Of a DNA stretch of 43,064 nucleotides, positions 1 to 6,651 are shown one piece after another. The notes under the pieces are model-generated. The model made no database searches. It saw only the letters and a list, made by a program, of their open reading frames with translations, and was not told the DNA's origin. A program made the translations under genes and the position numbers. How positions within the stretch are numbered: position 1 is the stretch's first letter; each line of letters starts with the position of its first letter. The DNA is from Candidatus Bathyarchaeota archaeon. GTDB taxonomy: Archaea; Thermoproteota; Bathyarchaeia; TCS64. The stretch is from the NCBI GenBank assembly GCA_026014815.1, contig JAOZHP010000062.1, positions 1 to 43,064 on the forward strand, in the 5' to 3' direction.

Positions 1-759
1 ATAAACCTAGACCATGGTGACCTTAAGGAGATAACGAAGATAAAAGAGGAATTCTATTTCCTTAAAACTCTCACACAGAAAACAGGATCAAGAGCGCAGA
101 CAGTGTTAGGCCCAGAGTCTCTTAACGCATTACGCGACTGGTTTAAACTACGAGAAAGCCGAGGCGAGATCTTAGAGGATTCAACGCCCGTCTTCAATCC
201 ATACAAGCTACGAGATAAAAACCCGAAGAATAAAGCGAAGGTAAACCCAGAGCTAAACAAGCAGGTACGAAGCCAAACAAGAATAGATAGACGAAGCGCA
301 TCAACGATAATATCTCGTATCTTCGATAACGCTGGGTTCCCAACGGTAACAGCTCATGGACTCAGAAAGCTTCATAACACGTACCTAACAGTTGGAAGCG
401 AAGATGAGCGAGTCACGGAACCAATGCTTAACCGTCTTGAAGGACGTGAAATACCGAACTCAACAGAAGCCTACAAGTTGTATCCACCAGAAAAACTAAT
501 CGAAGCTTACAGCAAAGCCTACCATAACATACAGGTTTATCCTAGTGAATCCAAGGAGGTCTCAGACTTACAGACGAGGGTAAATAGCTTAGAAACAACC
601 TTGGAGGAAAACATAAAATTCATGAAAACCACCATGTACGCAGTACTTGAGAAAGGGGATTTCAGTGATGAAAACCTGTTATCTCAAGGCATGACACCCG
701 AAGAATTAGCTAAGATAAAAACCGAATTCGGAATCACCTTAAAAGACGAAACCCAATAA
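1..759 (+). CDS. Tyrosine recombinase (integrase), C-terminal catalytic part, cut by the window edge
   Basis: The frame is open from base 1, so the gene starts outside the window; a GTG at 103 is internal. The product catalyses site-specific recombination, presumably integration or excision of the surrounding element. Seen: a HGLRKL box (the H-x-x-R part of the catalytic set, near codon 120 of the visible frame), followed about 36 residues later by STEAYKLYPPEKL, where a Tyr is the likely nucleophile. The spacing fits archaeal phage-type integrases. A predicted coiled coil (SDLQTRVNSLE) forms the C-terminal tail. The first catalytic Arg is not visible and should lie to the left. Neighbours are small element genes on the same strand. 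Confidence 0.85.
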   Translation: MNLDHGDLKEITKIKEEFYFLKTLTQKTGSRAQTVLGPESLNALRDWFKLRESRGEILEDSTPVFNPYKLRDKNPKNKAKVNPELNKQVRSQTRIDRRSASTIISRIFDNAGFPTVTAHGLRKLHNTYLTVGSEDERVTEPMLNRLEGREIPNSTEAYKLYPPEKLIEAYSKAYHNIQVYPSESKEVSDLQTRVNSLETTLEENIKFMKTTMYAVLEKGDFSDENLLSQGMTPEELAKIKTEFGITLKDETQ

Positions 760-832
760 ATTTTTCATCTTTATTCTAAAGTATCCCAAGTTTTATTTAA
801 ACCTTATAATATAATTTATACACGAAGATAAG

Positions 833-1129
833 ATGAAAGAAACTAAAATACTTGTAACACAAGACGGTTTCAACGTTTCAGGTGGAGAACTGCTTTCATA
901 TGAGGATTATAACCTCCTAATTGGTGATTTTACCATTTCCTTTGAAGCAAAGGCTAAAGAAGTTGGTGTTACATCACCTGAATTTAAAAAACTTCAACGT
1001 CGATTAATAAGACATCACAAAATATTTCAAGGAATTGCCTTTACAATCGAATCTGATAAACCAATTCGTATAGTGAGCACCAAAAACCCAGTATTGCCTG
1101 AAGACCCAGAGAAAACCAAAGAAGAATAA
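833..1129 (+). CDS. Hypothetical protein of the mobile segment, 98 aa
   Basis: Not recognised. It is a basic-acidic soluble protein without Cys motifs or membrane segments. The centre (TSPEFKKLQRRLIRHHKIF) is probably helical and positively charged, and the C-terminus is acidic and Lys/Glu-rich. Strong TATA-like sequence lies at 791-820, about 25 bases before the ATG, so transcription may be leaderless. It is the first gene after the integrase and the start of the rightward train. A DNA-binding or element-maintenance role is possible but not shown. Confidence 0.6.
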   Translation: MKETKILVTQDGFNVSGGELLSYEDYNLLIGDFTISFEAKAKEVGVTSPEFKKLQRRLIRHHKIFQGIAFTIESDKPIRIVSTKNPVLPEDPEKTKEE

Positions 1130-1202
1130 CTTACCCTTTTATCACCTTTTTTAGTGGGAGCCTTTTTAAAAAAAACCGATAACCCCTAGATAGTGAAAAC
1201 CG

Positions 1203-1421
1203 ATGAGTGAGGAGCTAGAGTCTTGGAGTCATGCTTTACATGATCTCGGAGTACATGGCAATCATATCAATAAACTGAAAGAGGCAAATATAATAATCGT
1301 TAAACTAGATAGTCCACGCTTTAAATGTTTAGAATGTGATCAAACGTGGTCACCTAACTTAACCACTGGTGGTAACTTACCGCGTGGTTACTGGAAATGC
1401 CCGAATAAGTGTAACACATAA
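1203..1421 (+). CDS. Small zinc-ribbon protein, 72 aa
   Basis: Cys42-x2-Cys45 and Cys66-x3-Cys70 bracket the motif WSPNLTTGGNLPRGYWKCP. This arrangement is familiar from short zinc-ribbon proteins of archaeal plasmids, viruses and integrated elements. The N-terminal 40 residues look helical. Function is unknown; the fold suggests nucleic-acid or protein binding. Oligo-T and TATA-like sequence at about 1147-1170 precedes the gene and may serve both as terminator of the gene at 833 and as promoter here. Confidence 0.7.
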   Translation: MSEELESWSHALHDLGVHGNHINKLKEANIIIVKLDSPRFKCLECDQTWSPNLTTGGNLPRGYWKCPNKCNT

Positions 1422-1447
1422 TCTTATCATTCTTCCTAAACTATGAA

Positions 1448-1511
1448 TCTATATAGCTCTATATAGAATCCATGTTTCTGGACCAGAAACGTCGTGTAAT
1501 TACGATATTAC
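1448..1511. promoter_or_regulatory. Three stacked inverted repeats upstream of the zinc-finger gene
   Basis: In the 132-base gap before 1554, read directly: 1448-1467 is TCTATATAG-ct-CTATATAGA; 1474-1490 is GTTTCTGG-a-CCAGAAAC, a perfect 8-base-arm palindrome around one base; 1496-1511 is GTAAT-tacgat-ATTAC. The first also contains TATA-like sequence. They could be operators, transcript hairpins or replication/partition sites. Function is inferred only from symmetry and location. Confidence 0.6.
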
Positions 1512-1553
1512 TAAGGGGGATAATTTTTACGGATATAACTGATTAAAAATACA

Positions 1554-1742
1554 ATGCGATACCTCAAACACTCAGCCTGTAAGATATGCGAAGCCATGAT
1601 CCCATATCCGGGGAAGGGTAGGCCACGCGAATACTGCGATGAATGTGTAACTTTTGTATCTGAGGTTCGTAAAGTGAAATGGGCAATCTATATGCGTGAG
1701 TATCGTAAGCGTCGATGGAAAAGGCTGTTTAATGAGACTTAG
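1554..1742 (+). CDS. Small CxxC...CxxC zinc-finger protein, 62 aa
   Basis: Cys9-x2-Cys12 and Cys28-x2-Cys31 enclose the loop YPGKGRPREY, a knuckle seen in many short phage and plasmid proteins. The remaining half is very basic (REYRKRRWKR), suggesting nucleic-acid binding. The gene lies between two similar 16-base inverted repeats (1496-1511 and 1742-1757), so autoregulation is a reasonable inference. The precise function is unknown. Confidence 0.7.
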   Translation: MRYLKHSACKICEAMIPYPGKGRPREYCDECVTFVSEVRKVKWAIYMREYRKRRWKRLFNET

Positions 1743-1757
1743 TAATATCAATATTAC
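1742..1757. repeat. Inverted repeat GTAATAT-ca-ATATTAC
   Basis: A 7-base-arm palindrome overlapping the stop codon of the 62-aa zinc-finger gene. It resembles the repeat at 1496-1511 (GTAAT...ATATTAC shared), so the two may be binding sites for the same protein. Confidence 0.55.
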
Positions 1758-1777
1758 CCTTATTATTGAGGGAGAAC

Positions 1778-1915
1778 ATGGTTATAACACGCGGGGAAGA
1801 ATCAAGGAACATACAGAGCCACAAAAAGACAACCGTAAACAACACAAAACCACGCATAAAGCGCGTATGGTTTAACACGTTTAATACAAAACATGGTTTT
1901 GACATACAATACTAA
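1778..1915 (+). CDS. Putative 45-aa basic protein
   Basis: ATG preceded by a GAGGGAG Shine-Dalgarno-like stretch four to five bases upstream; stop TAA. The product is rich in Lys, Arg, Asn and Thr (for example TKPRIKRVWF) and is not recognised. Support is limited to the ribosome binding site, the open frame and its position in a dense gene train. It may equally be untranslated. Confidence 0.35.
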   Translation: MVITRGEESRNIQSHKKTTVNNTKPRIKRVWFNTFNTKHGFDIQY

Positions 1916-1991
1916 TAAATGAGACAATGCATATTATAATGTAGATAAGTACACGGGGAGTATAAAAACATTACTTCGCGGAGGTGGAAAC

Positions 1992-2111
1992 GTGGAAGAA
2001 AAAAGCATCATAGTCCGACTGGATAAGGCAAGATTCAACGAGTTACGCGAGAGAAAAAGATATCTGGGTTTAACTTGGAAAGGCGTAATCCTGAAGGGCT
2101 TAGGAAAATAA
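1992..2111 (+). CDS. Putative 39-aa ribbon-helix-helix-like protein
   Basis: GTG start with a good ribosome binding site (GGAGGTG, 5 bases upstream). The N-terminus has the alternating strand SIIVRLD, followed by RFNELRERKRYLGLTW and a final helix. This matches the order of a ribbon-helix-helix (Arc/CopG-type) fold and is short even for such proteins. It is probably a DNA-binding dimer, possibly a copy-control or promoter repressor of the element. The assignment is from pattern only. Confidence 0.5.
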   Translation: MEEKSIIVRLDKARFNELRERKRYLGLTWKGVILKGLGK

Positions 2112-2181
2112 AATCAATCAATCTAGTTTGTAGAATTGTAGCCCGTAGCTAGTAGATAATAAACATTAGAGAAGATTAACA

Positions 2182-2355
2182 GTGAAAGTACTAAACATAA
2201 AGTTAACAGGCGAATCAGAAAACGTAAAACAATTCGTAGCGATCACCAGAAAGAATACAAACATCCTAATTGAATCGCAAGAAAAACCCAATCACGACGA
2301 TCCGGGCGTTCATAAATATTTAACGATCATCTTACCCGAGGAGGACTCACCATGA
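2182..2355 (+). CDS. Hypothetical 57-aa protein
   Basis: GTG start; the stop TGA overlaps the ATG of the next gene (ATGA), indicating translational coupling. The pattern KVLNIKLTGESENVKQFV followed by a second strand and HKYLTIIL suggests a small alpha/beta domain. It is faintly like DUF3970-type phage proteins; that likeness is from memory and weak. No Cys or catalytic residues stand out. Confidence 0.5.
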   Translation: MKVLNIKLTGESENVKQFVAITRKNTNILIESQEKPNHDDPGVHKYLTIILPEEDSP

Positions 2356-2906
2356 ACCAAAACGAGACACCTACACCCACAGAAAAACCCGCCAGTGTGT
2401 CTAAAGTACACTTACGTTCTGATAGGCGTAGAACTAATGGGTTTGGTGTTTATAATAATAAGCGTAAGAGTATAAGTATAAAGATAGACCCTGTTTTGTA
2501 TGCTGAGTTTATACCTATAGCGCAAAAACTGTTCGGTTCTGTGTGTTGTGCAGTGGAGGCGTATATGGCCTCTATTATTGGTGTGGGTACTAAAAGTAAA
2601 GTACACTTAGGGAACACTGTTGTGATTAATGACTTGCATATACACCGGAATTTGAGGGAGAGGCGTAGGCTTGATCCTGCTGTTTATGAGGCTATTGGTG
2701 AGGAGCGTAGAGCTAGTGATGCCCGTAAGGTTGAGGTGAAGGCGTATGCTGGTGAAGTGCTTGTACATATAGGTGATTGGGATAAACGGATTAGCACCGT
2801 GTTTGATGCACTAAGTACACTTAACGTACCTGATGATTTTGTTGCTGAAGTCAAAGAAGCTGTGTTGCTTCAGTATGAGAAAGAGGTTAGGAGTAGGTTG
2901 CTTTAG
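2352..2906 (+). CDS. Ribbon-helix-helix-like DNA-binding protein, 184 aa
   Basis: The ATG is preceded by a strong GAGGAGG and overlaps the stop of the upstream 57-aa gene. After a Pro/Thr-rich N-terminus, KSISIKIDPVLYAEFIPIAQ (about residues 39-58) and the following helix resemble an RHH motif in which a beta strand contacts DNA. The C-terminal 80 residues are charged and probably helical (RRLDPAVYEAIGEERRASDA). It is likely a regulator or partition-type protein of the element. The exact family is not recognised. Confidence 0.6.
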   Translation: MNQNETPTPTEKPASVSKVHLRSDRRRTNGFGVYNNKRKSISIKIDPVLYAEFIPIAQKLFGSVCCAVEAYMASIIGVGTKSKVHLGNTVVINDLHIHRNLRERRRLDPAVYEAIGEERRASDARKVEVKAYAGEVLVHIGDWDKRISTVFDALSTLNVPDDFVAEVKEAVLLQYEKEVRSRLL

Positions 2907-2929
2907 ACCAGTACTTTATTCTCGGTAAG

Positions 2930-3259
2930 TTGGATAAGAACGGTGATTGGGTAGGGTTCCTTCAACTAACCCCAGAGTCCGAACCCTCAAAACTTGAAAT
3001 TCATACACCGTCACAAAGGTATATTGCGCCTCATGGTGTTTCACAGGTGCTTATTTCAGATTATGCGTTAGAACTCCTCAAACATCTTGACCTCATAATT
3101 GAGTACAGGGGAAGAATAGGCTCCTATAACGTTCACCCAGATAAACAGACCTTCATATCCCTGACACCACGCGCAAGAGACGCAATAACAGGACTCAGTG
3201 AAATAAACTTCGATTCATTAAGCTGGTATCTAAAATCCAATCTAATGGAGGCTTCATAA
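2930..3259 (+). CDS. Hypothetical 109-aa protein
   Basis: TTG start assumed because no ATG or GTG follows the upstream in-frame stop (2894-2896); the Shine-Dalgarno sequence is poor. The stop TAA overlaps the ATG of the next small frame at 3259. The product could be a small winged-helix-like domain: helices around SDYALELLKHLDLIIEYRG followed by a strand pair and SLTPRARDAI. This is a fold impression, not a family match. Confidence 0.5.
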   Translation: MDKNGDWVGFLQLTPESEPSKLEIHTPSQRYIAPHGVSQVLISDYALELLKHLDLIIEYRGRIGSYNVHPDKQTFISLTPRARDAITGLSEINFDSLSWYLKSNLMEAS

Positions 3260-3432
3260 TGTCCCAAATGTCGCTAATACAATCACATAACCCAAGAATG
3301 TCCCACAGAGGCGTGCGGACACCGAGGGAGCCGTCTGGGAGTTACCTACCTTCCTTATTCGTTGATAGTATTCGTTTTTTTGGTTATGTATCATCAGATA
3401 ATGGGTTACTATGGGGGTGGTTTAGTGTCTAG
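3259..3432 (+). CDS. Putative 57-aa protein
   Basis: ATG overlaps the previous stop (TAATG), and its own TAG overlaps the likely GTG start (3425) of the next gene. This end-to-end coupling is the main support. The product has a basic N-terminal half (SHRGVRTPREPSGSY) and a hydrophobic aromatic C-terminus (FFGYVSSDNGLLWGW). It is not recognised and may be a non-coding linker. Confidence 0.3.
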   Translation: MSQMSLIQSHNPRMSHRGVRTPREPSGSYLPSLFVDSIRFFGYVSSDNGLLWGWFSV

Positions 3433-4501
3433 ATTTGAGTGGAGTCCCGACGCTGTGAGCCGTCTTCACGAATTATCCGAGGAAGGCATCCAGGGTCAGG
3501 TGATTGCATCCATGTTATCCGACGAGTTCCCCGGCTTTGTGTCACCAGATGCCGTGTTTCATAAGTCTAGTCGGTTGGGAATAAGACTTCGTGGACGTAG
3601 CCCACCCCTAGAAACAAGGGGTTCAGTGTTTAACCTCCTAAAACAACCCGAATTCGTTAAGAAGGTGCTAGATAAACAAGACTCTGATAATATACCAAGA
3701 CCACCAGTAACCGGGGGATTGTTCTATATCCCGGCTGATCCTGAACTTGAGCCTATACTCGATAAACTCTTTGTTGCATGGAAGAAACAAGCGATTTTGT
3801 CTAGTTGGAGCCGATACATAGACGATATAGTTGCTCAAAACAGGGTGTCCTTCGAGGATGGGCAAGCCGGTAAACTATTGAATATTCCCCAATGGTTTAA
3901 GGCATGGGCTAAACCTTATGCGATATCCTTCAACTGGTGCATGATAGGCAATAAAGTCTCGACGTATGAACGGCTTATTAAAGAGGTTATAAATGGGGTT
4001 CCTTTGCCTGAACGGGCTGAGTTAAGGCTTCTTTTAGGTGACCGTATGTTTAAGGATATTCCGCTTTACTCGGTTCGTGAGGATCATCGTTCGGATGAAG
4101 CTTTTATGGAATATAAGGCAAGGTACCTTGATCCTCGGGCTGATAATGTGGCGGTGGGTGATATTGCTCCTAGTGCTGACGTTAAGCCTCAAGAATCGTC
4201 ACCAGTTGAACCACGTAAGCTAGTTGATGGGACTAAGGAGCCTGATCCGGTGCCTGTTGTGGTGCCTAATCCGTTGGGTGATATTGTGCTTCCTCTGGGT
4301 GTCCGGTATCTGAGTGAGGCTCCGACCTACACTTCGAAGCATGGAAGCCATGTTGCTGTCACGTTGAGGGTTTCAAGAAGCCATATTGATGACATGATAC
4401 GTGGCGCTCATAGTAATATTGTTAGAATTCCGAAATCGGAGCTTGTAGCGTGGATAAAAAGTTTTGTAGCGGATAAGAATTCCCAAGAAAAGGGGAGTTA
4501 A
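3425..4501 (+). CDS. Large element protein with N-terminal HTH and possible C-terminal excisionase-like helix-turn-helix, 358 aa
   Basis: The frame extends back to 3362, but GTG at 3425 is the likely start because GGGGGTGG (3413-3420) lies just upstream. Residues about 3-55 (FEWSPDAVSRLHELSEEGI... and SSRLGIRLRGR) look like a Myb/SANT- or GcrA-like helix-turn-helix. A Pro-rich linker follows (VPVVVPNPLG). The last 60 residues, with VTLRVSRSHIDDMIRG and RIPKSELVAWIKSF, resemble excisionase-type HTH_17 domains. It is the largest intact gene of the train and may be a replication, packaging or regulatory protein. No catalytic motif is visible. Confidence 0.6.
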   Translation: MSRFEWSPDAVSRLHELSEEGIQGQVIASMLSDEFPGFVSPDAVFHKSSRLGIRLRGRSPPLETRGSVFNLLKQPEFVKKVLDKQDSDNIPRPPVTGGLFYIPADPELEPILDKLFVAWKKQAILSSWSRYIDDIVAQNRVSFEDGQAGKLLNIPQWFKAWAKPYAISFNWCMIGNKVSTYERLIKEVINGVPLPERAELRLLLGDRMFKDIPLYSVREDHRSDEAFMEYKARYLDPRADNVAVGDIAPSADVKPQESSPVEPRKLVDGTKEPDPVPVVVPNPLGDIVLPLGVRYLSEAPTYTSKHGSHVAVTLRVSRSHIDDMIRGAHSNIVRIPKSELVAWIKSFVADKNSQEKGS

Positions 4502-4505
4502 TGAA

Positions 4506-4694
4506 ATGAATAGAGAAACCTATTGGAAGAAAATTATCGCGCCATTGTACCCGGATGGTATTTTGAGTGCGAAGAACGAAACCGAAAAACGGGACTTTAT
4601 GAACTTATATGAAAAGTATTTGAATTGTCCTACTGAGTCTAAGAGTATTCGTAAAATAAAAATTGTGCTTGGAAGGGGGGAAATAGATGAGTAA
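4506..4694 (+). CDS. Hypothetical 62-aa protein
   Basis: Starts 4 bases after the preceding stop and overlaps the next gene's ATG by 8 bases, so it belongs to the same operon. It is a small mostly helical acidic/basic protein with a single Cys. Not recognised. Confidence 0.5.
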   Translation: MNRETYWKKIIAPLYPDGILSAKNETEKRDFMNLYEKYLNCPTESKSIRKIKIVLGRGEIDE

Positions 4695-4875
4695 TGAAAT
4701 TTGCGGGAATTGCGGTTACTGGAAAGCTGGTCAACGGATTGTTAACACACTAAGTGACAATGCTTTACCGAATGACAGAATCACGAGCCAAACAACTAGA
4801 TTATCCAAGTGTGAGTTAACCGGTCAGCCTACTAAGCGCACCGATCCCGCGTGTACCTCTTTTAGGAGAAACTAA
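4687..4875 (+). CDS. Small Cys-rich (CxxC) protein, 62 aa
   Basis: Cys6-x2-Cys9, Cys42 and Cys56 occur in the frame CGNCGYW...KCELTG.PT...TDPACTSFR. This signature recurs in short phage and element proteins and probably binds a metal. AAGGGGGGAAAT upstream includes a strong ribosome binding site. Function unknown. Confidence 0.6.
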   Translation: MSNEICGNCGYWKAGQRIVNTLSDNALPNDRITSQTTRLSKCELTGQPTKRTDPACTSFRRN

Positions 4876-4876
4876 G

Positions 4877-5545
4877 ATGACACCGTTAAAGGGAATCCTG
4901 AAAAGGGGTTCTAAGAAAACGTCATTATCTGAGCTACTCCGAGGATCATACCCAGATGTCACGCCACTTAATGAACTCGTGATCCCCTTCGCGGAGGCAT
5001 CAGTCCGTTTATCTTACAGGGATAGTGGGTTAAATAAACGAGCAGTCTTTAGAATGGGGAACGATAAACAAATTGAACTATTTACAGACGTGGCACACTT
5101 AAGAGATTATGTTGAAGTTTCAAAAGATGCAAAAGACCTAATGAAACGACTTACGAAGGACTATAACGAACTCCAAGCCTCACTGAAAAAACGTATAAAA
5201 CAGGACATGAAAAAAGAACGGGAATACGCCAAGCTTCTTGAAGCTTCATTTACCGATCCTAATATCGGTGAAGTTAGACGAAGCCACATCGAAAACGAGA
5301 CAACAGCGATAAGGCGACGTTTGCGTGAAAATAGGGTTAAACTATCTAAGCCTAAACCGAGGCACCAATCAGGCATCTATTTAGCTTTAGCACTAAGCGC
5401 ACCAGTTAAAATAGGAATTGGGGAACTTGGCAGAACTGTTGCCCGGCTTATGGAAGCAACGTTTGAAGAATTCACTGTTTTACCCAAGTCCAGCGAGTGT
5501 GGGTTTAATCACTTAATTTTCATGCACGTAAGGTGGAATCAATGA
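4877..5545 (+). CDS. Hypothetical coiled-coil protein, 222 aa
   Basis: Begins one base after the preceding stop. Residues about 75-125 (KDAKDLMKRLTKDYNELQASLKKR...) form a strong charged coiled coil. The C-terminal part (SGIYLALALSAPVKIGIGELGRTVARLMEATF) is more hydrophobic and may pack as helices. It could be a structural or scaffold-like element protein; no family is recognised. The stop overlaps the next ATG (ATGA). Confidence 0.6.
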   Translation: MTPLKGILKRGSKKTSLSELLRGSYPDVTPLNELVIPFAEASVRLSYRDSGLNKRAVFRMGNDKQIELFTDVAHLRDYVEVSKDAKDLMKRLTKDYNELQASLKKRIKQDMKKEREYAKLLEASFTDPNIGEVRRSHIENETTAIRRRLRENRVKLSKPKPRHQSGIYLALALSAPVKIGIGELGRTVARLMEATFEEFTVLPKSSECGFNHLIFMHVRWNQ

Positions 5546-5694
5546 CAAAGGCACTAGTTAAGAGAAAAGACCTTTCACGGGTTATCGTTGACAAAACAGG
5601 TTTAGGGCTGTGTAACAAGTTTAATCGTCTAGTCAAATGTAACCAAAAACATTGCCCAGACTTTAAACCTAGACCCATAAGGGTGAAAACTTGA
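5542..5694 (+). CDS. Small Cys-containing protein, 50 aa
   Basis: ATG overlaps the TGA of the coiled-coil gene. The product is basic with Cys24, Cys33 and Cys38 in LCNKFNRLVKCNQKHCPDF, which could form part of a metal site. The next gene follows with a good GGAGGTGA ribosome site. The gene is very short but embedded in a tight operon. Confidence 0.5.
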   Translation: MTKALVKRKDLSRVIVDKTGLGLCNKFNRLVKCNQKHCPDFKPRPIRVKT

Positions 5695-5707
5695 CGGAGG
5701 TGAAACT

Positions 5708-6160
5708 ATGAAAAATAAACCTACATATGAAGAACTAGAAAACATCATATCACTGTTAGAGGAAAGCAACGATACCAAGGAAAGAACTATTTTACTACAT
5801 GAGGAACTTAGAGAATCCTTTGGGAATACACGGCCTGAATGGTGTATTCGTCCAGAGGATTGTACTTTCTGTTTCCTACAACACTACACAAAAAGCCGTC
5901 GATGTTATGGATACTGTCTTGACCCTGTTAAACATGATGCCCCTGAATGTGATACTGTGATCGTATGCACCGATAGGGATGATAAAGAAGATGTGGAAAG
6001 ACTAGCCTTAACCCCATTGGAAGCTGTTGAATCAATCCGAGGACTAACTAACGTTTTACGTGGATTGATGCACAGACTTGAATTTGGCACCACGGAACCA
6101 GCGCCGGGATGGCGTGGGGATTCTTTACTCCCTAAAGAACTTGAGGAAATCGCACAGTGA
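5708..6160 (+). CDS. Cys-rich hypothetical protein, 150 aa
   Basis: ATG preceded by GGAGGTG. Seven Cys fall within residues 46-87 (46, 52, 55, 66, 70, 81, 87), including CTFC and CYGYC, suggesting one or two bound metals. Flanking parts are helical and acidic. It is followed by a GTGA-overlapping gene. Not recognised; likely a zinc-binding element protein. Confidence 0.6.
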   Translation: MKNKPTYEELENIISLLEESNDTKERTILLHEELRESFGNTRPEWCIRPEDCTFCFLQHYTKSRRCYGYCLDPVKHDAPECDTVIVCTDRDDKEDVERLALTPLEAVESIRGLTNVLRGLMHRLEFGTTEPAPGWRGDSLLPKELEEIAQ

Positions 6161-6414
6161 CCCAAGAGGAAATTAAATACTTTTTTTCAGTTATTCAACT
6201 ACTCAGGGATTATGCTGTTGAAGATGATAGACGAATCCGGGACTTACAGAATAAACTAGATAATGAACGATTGAGGAATACAAAATATAGGCGTGTACTT
6301 AGACTTTTTCAAGACATTATCCTAGAGCAAAGAGACTCGATTAACAGACTAGATGCCCAAACTTCAACAATTTTTGATGAACTAAACAAAATGAAATCAC
6401 TGCAACGGGGGTGA
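6157..6414 (+). CDS. Coiled-coil protein, 85 aa
   Basis: GTG start overlapping the previous stop (GTGA). Nearly the whole product is a charged heptad-type helix (DRRIRDLQNKLDNERL ... DSINRLDAQTSTIFDELNKM), so an oligomeric coiled coil is expected. Not recognised beyond that; probably acts with the upstream Cys-rich protein. Confidence 0.55.
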   Translation: MTQEEIKYFFSVIQLLRDYAVEDDRRIRDLQNKLDNERLRNTKYRRVLRLFQDIILEQRDSINRLDAQTSTIFDELNKMKSLQRG

Positions 6415-6421
6415 GAGATAT

Positions 6422-6637
6422 TTGGAACGAAAAAAAGGAATCATTAAAACCTTTTAGGCCATGCGTGGCTTCGGATTTATCGAAGTCGATGGCGAAGAGG
6501 ACGTTTTTTTCCATGTAACAGAACTTAGCGATGACAGAATACATGAATCTATAACCCTTGAGGGTTTATCCGTGACGTTCGTTGAGGAGACAGGTCACGA
6601 TGGTAGAACACGCGCCGCCAATGTGAGATTAGTATAA
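6422..6637 (+). pseudogene. Cold-shock-domain protein interrupted by an in-frame TAG at 6455-6457
   Basis: A TTG at 6422 sits 8 bases after GGGGGTGA (6407-6413). Reading on gives LERKKGIIKTF, then TAG, then AMRGFGFIEVDGEEDVFFH and a full domain ending in RTRAANVRLV before TAA. RNP1 (RGFGFI) and RNP2 (VFFH) of the cold-shock domain (nucleic-acid-binding OB fold) are intact, and KGIIKTF is the expected first strand. The TAG sits where the family usually has Asn, Lys or another residue before the RGFGF loop. AAG to TAG is one change. Restart at ATG 6461 would lack strand 1. Either decay, a sequencing error or recoding; TAG is a normal stop for many other genes here. Confidence 0.75.
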
Positions 6638-6651
6638 AAAATGAAGCTTAT

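Noticed and set aside
3362-3424. Upstream start of the 358-aa element protein (MIVFVFL...)
   Set aside because: The GGGGGTGG before GTG 3425 and the coupled small frame at 3259-3432 make the later start more likely.
6422-6637. Genome-wide reassignment of TAG to pyrrolysine as the explanation of the interrupted cold-shock gene
   Set aside because: Many well-defined genes in this window (L37Ae, SBDS, PsmA, Ppa, SepF, OCD, G1PDH, archaellin) end at their family length with TAG, so TAG works as an ordinary stop.
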